Assembly (NCBI GenBank): GCA_028711485.1
Contig: JAQTSF010000031.1
Coordinates: 1 to 8,298 of the forward strand
DNA from: Candidatus Iainarchaeum sp.
Lineage (GTDB): Archaea; Micrarchaeota; Micrarchaeia; Anstonellales; Bilamarchaeaceae
Length of the DNA stretch: 8,298 nucleotides
Reading direction: 5' to 3'
The translations under genes were made by a program, and so were the position numbers. Shown one piece after another: positions 1 through 4,420 of the stretch (position 1 is the stretch's first letter; each line of letters starts with the position of its first letter). Under the pieces are notes generated by a model. That model was not told the DNA's origin. It saw only the letters and a program-made list of their open reading frames with translations, and did no database searches.

Positions 1-113
1 GATGCAATTTGCATGCGACTATTGTCTAATTCATGACGAACTTGTGGTACAGGAGTTAAATGAGCCAATTTTGAAAATTGTTCTTGTTTTTGTAATGGAT
101 CTGCGTATGCCAT
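1..113 (-). CDS. 5' end of an unidentified protein (partial)
   Basis: A minus-strand reading frame opens with ATG at 113 and stays open to the window edge, giving 37 codons beginning MAYADPLQKQEQFSKL. The stretch is polar and rich in Gln, with no motif I recognise. A purine-rich GAGGTG lies 10 bases upstream of the ATG and could act as a Shine-Dalgarno site. A TATA-like element lies about 26 bases upstream, which would instead give a nearly leaderless message. The gene follows the unknown protein at 183-1124 in the same direction but seems to have its own promoter. Function cannot be assigned from this fragment; that it is a real gene rests on the start signals and the open frame. Confidence 0.6.
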   Translation of the reverse strand, partial: MAYADPLQKQEQFSKLAHLTPVPQVRHELDNSRMQIA

Positions 114-134
114 AGACTAATTACACCTCTTAAA

Positions 135-144
135 GTATAAATAT
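135..144 (-). promoter_or_regulatory. TATA-like promoter element for the gene starting at 113
   Basis: The minus strand reads ATATTTATAC here, centred about 26 bases before the ATG at 113. That is the usual archaeal TATA-to-start distance for a leaderless or very short-leader transcript. Inferred from spacing and sequence only. Confidence 0.45.
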
Positions 145-182
145 CTTTCCATAACCGGCAAATATAAGTGATTAGTAAATAA

Positions 183-1124
183 TTAGTATAACGCTCTTAC
201 CCTCGAAGCGTGTTCTCTTTTATAGGGTGTCGACCTATTTGGTTTTTTCAAACTAATAGATTTTGGTTTGCGTCTTCTGAAAAGGTTTGAAGAAAATGAA
301 AAACCTGAAGAAGAATCGAGAAGCTCTGAAAAAATCCTTTGAGGATGTTCCCCTCTAAATCCAGTTCTATACATAGCTTCCATTATTTTTTGATGTGAAA
401 ATTGTCCTCTCTTTGCAATTTTTTTAAGAATTTCAACAGCTGTATCTGTGGTTTCAGCAGGTGTTCGAGAACTAGAACAAGCATTACATAGATTAAAAAT
501 AAATTCATTAAGTGATAAAGATATGAGAGTTTCAAATATTGGAAGAAAAGAATCTAGTCTTTGTTCTCCTCTTGAAACAAAATCAAGCAAGTTTTGAAGT
601 ACCACTTTTGGTGTTCTTTGATATAAAGTATATACTAAGTGTTCTATTCTTGAACTTTTCTCTGAACCTATGCCTAACCTATTAAGATCCTCAAAACAAA
701 TAGTTAGTACTGGTACAAGATGACCATTTTTGCAAAGTTCAAGTAAAAATGAACGCATATACATTGCCCTGGTTTCTTTTGCTTTTGAAAAATGGTCGCC
801 ATCAAATTTTGCAGAAAGATGCATTCTGTAAACAGCATGAGCGAGAATATTTGCATAAGATATAGAAGAACCATTTCCTGAACGTGGTAATGAGAGAAAA
901 TGATCATTTAATTTTTCAAGAGTATTCAAAATCATTTCATGATCTCTTTCAGGAAGAAAATTTTCCCAATGTAAAACTGCATTTGTAACAAAATTAAATT
1001 CATTTGGTCCTCTTGCAGCAATTTCTAACAAGGCAGCTGTAGAATCAGGAGTATCTGATGAAGCTAAAGAAAAAATATGATTAACAAATCCTATTGAAAA
1101 AGTATTAGATTTAGAAGAACACAT
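183..1124 (-). CDS. Unrecognised, mostly helical protein with a basic C-terminal tail
   Basis: This is a long open frame of 313 codons from the ATG at 1124. It could extend to a TTG at 1175 (330 residues), which would add a hydrophobic start, MFFVLVKLKKCSILLLS. I prefer the ATG because the other starts in the window are ATG, but each start has an A/T-rich element about 26 bases upstream, so the choice is open. The protein reads as amphipathic helices. Two segments resemble each other: STAALLEIAARG near residues 45-56 and DTAVEILKKIAKRG near 244-257 (330-residue numbering), suggesting HEAT/ARM-like helical repeats. The last 35 residues are strongly basic (FRRRKPK, KKPNR, YKREHASRVR), which could bind nucleic acid. 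No catalytic motif is visible. It is transcribed divergently from the RNase P RNA. Function unknown. Confidence 0.75.
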   Translation of the reverse strand: MCSSKSNTFSIGFVNHIFSLASSDTPDSTAALLEIAARGPNEFNFVTNAVLHWENFLPERDHEMILNTLEKLNDHFLSLPRSGNGSSISYANILAHAVYRMHLSAKFDGDHFSKAKETRAMYMRSFLLELCKNGHLVPVLTICFEDLNRLGIGSEKSSRIEHLVYTLYQRTPKVVLQNLLDFVSRGEQRLDSFLPIFETLISLSLNEFIFNLCNACSSSRTPAETTDTAVEILKKIAKRGQFSHQKIMEAMYRTGFRGEHPQRIFSELLDSSSGFSFSSNLFRRRKPKSISLKKPNRSTPYKREHASRVRALY

Positions 1125-1179
1125 ACTAAGTAGTAATATTGAACATTTTTTAAGCTTTACTAACACAAAAAACAAAGGA

Positions 1180-1187
1180 ATTTAAAC
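1180..1187 (+). promoter_or_regulatory. TATA element of the RNase P RNA gene
   Basis: The sequence ATTTAAAC, preceded by purine-rich AAAGGA that could serve as a BRE, is centred about 24 bases before the predicted 5' end of the RNase P RNA at 1207. Spacing and composition fit an archaeal TBP/TFB promoter. Confidence 0.55.
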
Positions 1188-1206
1188 TTTCGATGAGTAA
1201 ATATAT

Positions 1207-1470
1207 TGATGGGGCGCAGGCAACTCACGGGGTACTCCTGAGGAAGTTCTGCCCATACCACACATTAGTGTAGACGGAGACAACACCTTAAGGGTGGATT
1301 CGGTTGAACAGAAACGATACCTTGCAAAAGGTTGAAACGGCTTCCGGATTGTTTTTGGTATGCAAGTCCTTTAAGGACGCGTAGTAGAATGTTGCCTAAC
1401 CACACATGAGTTAGCTCCACATCAGAGCTAACGAATGGGTTAAACAGAAGGCAGACTATGCTCCCCATCA
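1207..1470 (+). ncRNA. rnpB: RNase P RNA
   Basis: Catalytic RNA of ribonuclease P, which removes 5' leaders from pre-tRNA. The ends pair as an 8-bp P1 helix (1207-1214 with 1463-1470). The conserved GAGGAAGUU block at 1240-1248 and ACAGAAGGCAGACUA at 1444-1458 form the P4 core: 1246-1253 pairs with 1450-1456 and leaves one unpaired U, as in the universally conserved P4 bulge. The middle carries CAGAAACGA (1309-1317) and GAAACGG (1334-1340), blocks typical of archaeal RNase P RNA, around a hairpin with a GCAA tetraloop (1319-1332). A block like the fourth conserved region, UAGUAGAAUG, lies at 1382-1391. An 8-bp helix (1410-1417 with 1425-1432) supports the specificity-side fold. At about 264 bases it is on the short side for archaeal type A RNAs. 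The class is clear; the exact ends are inferred from P1. Confidence 0.93.
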
Positions 1471-1480
1471 TTCATAGCCT

Positions 1481-1493
1481 TTTAGTTTCTAAG
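1481..1493 (+). repeat. 13-bp direct repeat, copy 1
   Basis: TTTAGTTTCTAAG occurs here just after rnpB and again, identically, at 1709-1721. A degenerate relative (10 of 13 bases) lies at 1664-1676. Copies 1 and 3 are also both preceded by ATAGCCT, so a longer module has been duplicated. Confidence 0.7.
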
Positions 1494-1510
1494 TATATAC
1501 TAATGTTAAA

Positions 1511-1534
1511 CAACCATAAACGAAGTTTATGGTG
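1511..1534 (+). other. Hairpin 1 of the array
   Basis: ACCATAAAC (1513-1521) pairs with GTTTATGGT (1525-1533), nine base pairs with a GAA loop. An outer C-G pair (1511 with 1534) is possible if A1512 bulges. Confidence 0.6.
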
Positions 1535-1558
1535 CCCATTGACCGCAGGTCAATAGGG
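1535..1558 (+). other. Hairpin 2 of the array
   Basis: CCCATTGACC (1535-1544) pairs with GGTCAAT and GGG (1548-1554, 1556-1558), ten base pairs with loop GCA and one bulged A at 1555. It abuts hairpin 1 with no spacer. Confidence 0.6.
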
Positions 1559-1565
1559 AGGCTAT

Positions 1566-1596
1566 GTCCGACAGAACGTCTTTACGTTCTGTGGAC
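1566..1596 (+). other. Hairpin 3 of the array
   Basis: GTCC (1566-1569) and ACAGAACGT (1571-1579) pair with ACGTTCTGT (1584-1592) and GGAC (1593-1596). That is 13 base pairs with a CTTT loop and one bulged G at 1570. Confidence 0.65.
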
Positions 1597-1621
1597 CATA
1601 GAACGGGTCGCCGTTCTATTG
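1597..1621 (+). other. Hairpin 4 of the array, with an alternative fold
   Basis: ATAGAACGG (1598-1606) pairs with CCGTTCTAT (1611-1619), nine base pairs with loop GTCG, plus a C-G pair across a bulged T at 1620. An overlapping alternative pairs GGGTCGCC (1605-1612) with GGTGACCC (1621-1628), eight pairs including one G-U, with an 8-base loop. The two folds exclude each other. Confidence 0.6.
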
Positions 1622-1688
1622 GTGACCCAAAACCAGCTTCTCTTCTAACGATTGATAGCCTCCTTTAGCTTTGAAGAAACTTGATGGA

Positions 1689-1706
1689 TAGGGAACTTGT
1701 TCCCTA
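1689..1706 (+). other. Hairpin 5 (possible terminator-like stem)
   Basis: TAGGGAAC (1689-1696) and GTTCCCTA (1699-1706) form a perfect inverted repeat with a two-base spacer, so the RNA stem would open the innermost pairs. It is enclosed by the 7-bp stem 1675-1681/1712-1718. Only three Ts follow at 1709-1711, so it is a poor intrinsic terminator. Confidence 0.6.
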
Positions 1707-1708
1707 GA

Positions 1709-1721
1709 TTTAGTTTCTAAG
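1709..1721 (+). repeat. 13-bp direct repeat, copy 2
   Basis: Identical to 1481-1493, 228 bases downstream. Its AGTTTCT core can pair with AGAAACT at 1675-1681. Confidence 0.7.
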
Positions 1722-1735
1722 ACGCTTTGGTAAAA

Positions 1736-1745
1736 GTTTATATCC
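1736..1745 (+). promoter_or_regulatory. TATA element of the adenosyltransferase gene
   Basis: GTTTATATCC is centred about 26 bases before the ATG at 1766, as expected for a leaderless archaeal message. This argues for the start at 1766 and against an in-frame ATG at 1727, which lies upstream of the element. Confidence 0.65.
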
Positions 1746-1765
1746 TTTGTTCTACTTATTTTCAT

Positions 1766-2308
1766 ATGGCGATTTATACAAAAAAAGGAGATTTTGGTAA
1801 AACAGGTCTTGCGGACGGAAAAGAAATCGATAAGGATGATGATGTTGTTGAAGCATATGGAACAATAGACGAACTTAATTCTCTTTTAGGATTAGTAAAA
1901 TCAAAAATTACAAATGAAAACGTTCAAAAAGAAATAGAACGAATTCAAAAAAATCTTTTTACAATTGGAGTAGAAATTGCAGGAGGGAAAAGGGAATTCA
2001 AAGGAATAGAATATTATGAAATAGATGAAATTGAAAAACAAATAGATGTTATTGAAAATAAAATACCAAAACTAAATCATTTTATAATTCCTGGTGGAGA
2101 AACATCTGCATCATTGGTTCATTTTGCAAGAACAGTATGCAGAAGATGTGAAAGGAAAGTGGTCAAGGTATCAAAAAGAGAGAAAGTTAGGAATGAAATT
2201 TTAGTTTATTTAAATAGATTATCTGATTTTTTATTCGTTCTTGCAAGAGAGATCAATTACGAAAAGAAAATTCAGGATGTTGAATGGAAAGGTAAGAAAT
2301 TACTTTAG
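1766..2308 (+). CDS. PduO-type cob(I)alamin adenosyltransferase
   Basis: A 180-residue cytoplasmic enzyme of the PduO/MMAB family, which transfers the adenosyl group of ATP to cob(I)alamin to make coenzyme B12. The N-terminal ATP loop is complete (YTKKGDFGKTGLADG, residues 4-18). It is followed by VEAYGTIDELNSLLG (28-42), the helix ARTVCRRCERKVV (121-133) with the conserved Arg cluster, and YLNRLSDFLFVLAR (148-161). Length is normal for the family. The start is set by the MAIYTKKGD opening and by the TATA 26 bases upstream; a longer frame from 1727 adds 13 residues absent from the family pattern. The last 9 bases overlap the end of the convergent DHH gene. No B12-synthesis or B12-dependent gene is visible nearby, so it may serve salvage. 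Family assignment is firm; trimeric assembly is known for the family only. Confidence 0.95.
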   Translation: MAIYTKKGDFGKTGLADGKEIDKDDDVVEAYGTIDELNSLLGLVKSKITNENVQKEIERIQKNLFTIGVEIAGGKREFKGIEYYEIDEIEKQIDVIENKIPKLNHFIIPGGETSASLVHFARTVCRRCERKVVKVSKREKVRNEILVYLNRLSDFLFVLAREINYEKKIQDVEWKGKKLL

Positions 2309-3655
2309 TGAAAGAAAGGATTCTAATTCAGGAAATATCGAAGTCTCGAAACCTTCTTTTATTCTTATTGCTGAAGCTTTGGAGTGTCCTCCTCCGCTTA
2401 TTATAAAATCAGGCATGGAATTCTTAATATGAGAAATTATTTCACGGGCATCCGCTCCGTTTTCAAAAGCAGTAGGTGTTATTCTAAGAACAACTGTTTT
2501 TGGACCATATGCAACAAGAATAAAATTTTGTTCGGATTTTATGAGGTATTCAAATATTTGGGTTGCCGATTTCCCTATCCCAGGAAATTCGAATTTTTTT
2601 ACCAATGAACCTAAATTTAAATAAAATAATTTGAATTTTCCACATTCTTTTTCTTTTATTTGTTTTTTTGAAATGGAGATAAGCTCTTCAATTTTCTCAT
2701 TTGCCTGCATTAATATCGAATGGAATAGGTGTTTGTTTGAAAGAATGTTTAGATAAAAATCAAGAGAACTGTTATGTCCGGAATATGCAGCAGCATAATT
2801 AAGAACAATTCCTGAATTAATATGCTCTTCATTGCATTTTAGAAGATCGCTTTTATCAGAACATAATGAAATTAGTGGATATTTTATATTTTCATATCCA
2901 AATAGTCTGGAAAGTTCTGAACATAAATACCCTGCGGTGTATTTTGAAGCAATTTCAGGATCAATACTTTTCCATGGATTTAAATTAGATGTTAATAGAG
3001 GCGTAATTTCTTGGGAGTAAGGATGATGGTCTATCGAAATTATTTCAATTCCTGCTGAATTAATAAGGGATAAACCATCTTTACTTTCTTCATTGCTTCC
3101 AAAATCTACCAGAATAATAACTGATTTGTAATAGTTAGAAAGATCATTTATATCTCTTAACGCATCTTTTACAGAATAAATAGCTGAATTCTGCTGAACA
3201 TATTTAGCTTTTAGAAATGACGAAAGTGAAAGCGCCCCGCAAATTCCATCTCCATCATTGTGGAAACGCACGATTATACCCTTTCCGAGTTTTTGTATTG
3301 AATAAAGTTTTTTTGCAAGAGAAAGAAAATCTTCTTTTAATTTTTCTATATGTTCATCTTTTACAAGAAAGCCCTTTTCTAATGGTAAAAAAGAATTTTT
3401 TGAAATTTGTTCAATATTAGAATATTCTGTTTCATCTAAAGTTTCAAATGAGGATAATTTTATTTTCATAATCCCATAATGATTTTCAACTTTTCCTGAA
3501 ACATTTACTGCAGTACCCACATCCAAAGGAAAAGAGGAAATAAGTTCAAAATTATCTTTTCCGTCGGTTAGGACATATTGTTTGTTGCCTCTATAGCCGT
3601 TATGTTTTGTAATAACGCCTTTAATAGAAATTTCTGAACCTTCAAATAGTTTCAT
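2300..3655 (-). CDS. OB-fold DHH/DHHA1 phosphoesterase (archaeal RecJ-like)
   Basis: A 451-residue protein. Residues 1-75 look like an OB-fold nucleic-acid-binding domain (ISIKGVITKHNGYRGNKQYVLTD, VSGKVENHYGIMKIKL, read as separate strands). The DHH catalytic domain follows: motif I RFHNDGDG (130-137), motif II VDFGS with D184, motif III DHH at 209-211, and motif IV LCSD with D267, all likely Mn ligands. The C-terminal DHHA1 domain ends in the GGGH signature (421-424). All expected metal ligands are present, so an active phosphodiesterase is likely. By family this could be a single-strand exonuclease of the RecJ/GAN/HAN type or an oligonucleotide-degrading enzyme. The sequence does not decide between them, and there is no DnaJ-type zinc finger as in some archaeal relatives. 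It is divergent from archease across 51 bp and convergent with the adenosyltransferase gene. Confidence 0.92.
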   Translation of the reverse strand: MKLFEGSEISIKGVITKHNGYRGNKQYVLTDGKDNFELISSFPLDVGTAVNVSGKVENHYGIMKIKLSSFETLDETEYSNIEQISKNSFLPLEKGFLVKDEHIEKLKEDFLSLAKKLYSIQKLGKGIIVRFHNDGDGICGALSLSSFLKAKYVQQNSAIYSVKDALRDINDLSNYYKSVIILVDFGSNEESKDGLSLINSAGIEIISIDHHPYSQEITPLLTSNLNPWKSIDPEIASKYTAGYLCSELSRLFGYENIKYPLISLCSDKSDLLKCNEEHINSGIVLNYAAAYSGHNSSLDFYLNILSNKHLFHSILMQANEKIEELISISKKQIKEKECGKFKLFYLNLGSLVKKFEFPGIGKSATQIFEYLIKSEQNFILVAYGPKTVVLRITPTAFENGADAREIISHIKNSMPDFIISGGGHSKASAIRIKEGFETSIFPELESFLSLK

Positions 3656-3676
3656 AATGAAAATTTGCAGGTAAGG

Positions 3677-3685
3677 GTTTAAATT
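3677..3685. promoter_or_regulatory. Shared bidirectional TATA element between the DHH gene and archease
   Basis: GTTTAAATT contains the palindrome TTTAAA at 3678-3683. Its centre is about 26 bases from both divergent ATG codons (3655 on the minus strand, 3707 on the plus strand), the standard archaeal spacing in each direction. No second TATA-like element is evident in the 51-bp gap, so one site probably serves both genes. GTAAGGG on the plus-strand side is a possible BRE. Confidence 0.6.
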
Positions 3686-3706
3686 GATTTAGATAAAAAT
3701 GAGATT

Positions 3707-4105
3707 ATGGATTACAGCATACTTGAACACACCTCCGATTTATATATAGAAGGAAGGGGGGATAACCTAGAAAACGCTCTGGAAAACCTGGCTTTTGGAA
3801 TGTTCCAAAGTATGGGAAACGCAAATAAAAGTGATTTAAAAATAAAGATTAAGAGTAAAGGTTATGATTTAGAGATTATGATCGTCGAATTATTTTCAAA
3901 AATAATTTCAGAATGTGAATCAGAATCCGTTATACCTAAGAAAATGAAAGTTTTGTCATTAAATCAAAAGAAAAATGAGATAGAAATAGAGATTTCTGGA
4001 GAAAAAGGTTTTTTAGAAAATATAATAAAAGCAGCAACGTATCATTTGTTTTCTATTGAAAAGAAAAATAACCAATATATAGTAAGAATGCTCTTTGATA
4101 TCTGA
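3707..4105 (+). CDS. Archease (RtcB RNA ligase activator)
   Basis: A 132-residue protein of the archease family, which helps the tRNA-splicing RNA ligase RtcB undergo guanylylation and turn over repeatedly. The family hallmarks are all present. The N-terminal EHTSDLYIEGRG (7-18) carries the metal-binding Asp11. An ENALENLAFGMF helix (22-33) follows. The C-terminal KAATYHLFSIEKKNNQYIVR (108-127) leads into the closing FDI with Asp131. Length is about the family norm. The ATG at 3707 is preceded at 26 bases by TTTAAA, giving a leaderless message. rtcB itself is not in the window. The downstream T-rich tract probably ends transcription before the TRAM gene. Identity is firm. Confidence 0.94.
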   Translation: MDYSILEHTSDLYIEGRGDNLENALENLAFGMFQSMGNANKSDLKIKIKSKGYDLEIMIVELFSKIISECESESVIPKKMKVLSLNQKKNEIEIEISGEKGFLENIIKAATYHLFSIEKKNNQYIVRMLFDI

Positions 4106-4117
4106 TTTTTTATTTTT
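4106..4117 (+). terminator. T-rich archaeal termination tract after archease
   Basis: Directly after the TGA stop lies TTTTTTATTTTT, the kind of oligo-T tract at which archaeal RNA polymerase terminates without a hairpin. The next gene has its own TATA element, which fits a break here. Confidence 0.6.
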
Positions 4118-4132
4118 CTGGACTGATAGAAA

Positions 4133-4143
4133 AATATTTAAAA
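4133..4143 (+). promoter_or_regulatory. TATA element of the TRAM gene
   Basis: AATATTTAAAA is centred about 38 bases before the ATG at 4177, so transcription would start near 4164 and leave a leader of about 12 bases. That leader contains a G-rich AGGTGGGGGG just before the ATG, which could act as a Shine-Dalgarno-like site at very short spacing. Confidence 0.55.
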
Positions 4144-4176
4144 CACCTATGAGAAGTCAATTCAAAGGTGGGGGGA

Positions 4177-4389
4177 ATGGAAGAGGAAAAAAAAGGTTTT
4201 GAAATACCAAAGCCGATAAAGGAAGGAGAAATTTTAGAAGTAACTATAGATAATGTAAGTAGAAAGGGAGATGGAGTGGCAAAAGTAAATGGTTTTGTAG
4301 TTTTTGTGAAGGATGGGAAAACCGGAGAAAAAGTGAAGGTGAAAGTAATTACAGTTGGAAGAACGTATGCAATCGCAGAAAAGGTTTGA
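4177..4389 (+). CDS. Stand-alone TRAM-domain RNA-binding protein
   Basis: A 70-residue protein that is almost entirely one TRAM domain: EGEILEVTIDNVSRKGDGVA (16-35), NGFVVFVKDGKTGEKV (38-53) and a final strand ending TYAIAEKV. The G-x-G-V-A turn, the FV strand and the GE(K/R)V turn are the family signature. TRAM is a small beta-barrel that binds RNA. Stand-alone versions are common in archaea, and some are reported to act as RNA chaperones with a cold-shock-like role. The first 15 residues are charged (MEEEKKGFEIPKPIK). A GTG at 4168 would add three residues, but it lies within the likely ribosome-binding stretch, so I prefer the ATG. Single-gene transcription unit, convergent with the gene ending at 4421. 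Confidence 0.88.
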   Translation: MEEEKKGFEIPKPIKEGEILEVTIDNVSRKGDGVAKVNGFVVFVKDGKTGEKVKVKVITVGRTYAIAEKV

Positions 4390-4420
4390 TTCCTAATTAT
4401 TTTCTACAGATTATAAATGC

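Larger units (their letters stand above)
1474..1718 (+). ncRNA. Candidate structured RNA / hairpin array of unknown family
   Basis: No open frame covers this stretch, but it is packed with inverted repeats. Five local hairpins are listed separately (1511-1534, 1535-1558, 1566-1596, 1597-1621, 1689-1706). Longer stems enclose them. GGAGGCTAT at 1557-1565 pairs perfectly with ATAGCCTCC at 1655-1663 around hairpins 3 and 4, and AGAAACT at 1675-1681 pairs with AGTTTCT at 1712-1718 around hairpin 5. The stems have different sequences but all pair, which points to selection for structure (RNA, or single-stranded DNA) rather than for one protein-binding site. The segment starts four bases after the RNase P RNA and ends before the promoter of the adenosyltransferase gene, so it is not obviously that gene's leader. 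Strand is uncertain, since hairpins look alike on both; plus is assumed because it follows rnpB. It matches no RNA family I know. Confidence 0.45.

Noticed and set aside
1265..1471. Minus-strand open frame of 68 codons inside the RNase P RNA
   Set aside because: It lies wholly within a clearly identified structural RNA and has no promoter or family signature.
1511..1706. CRISPR array, integron attC sites or SRP RNA
   Set aside because: The stems are not copies of one repeat with spacers. No paired RYYYAAC/GTTRRRY core or integrase gene was seen. The SRP helix 8 motif is absent.
1727..1765. Longer N terminus for the adenosyltransferase
   Set aside because: The extra 13 residues are not part of the family pattern, and the ATG at 1727 lies upstream of the TATA element at 1736-1745.
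1474..1765. Cobalamin riboswitch in front of the adenosyltransferase gene
   Set aside because: No B12-box-like sequence is visible, and the promoter lies downstream of the structured region.
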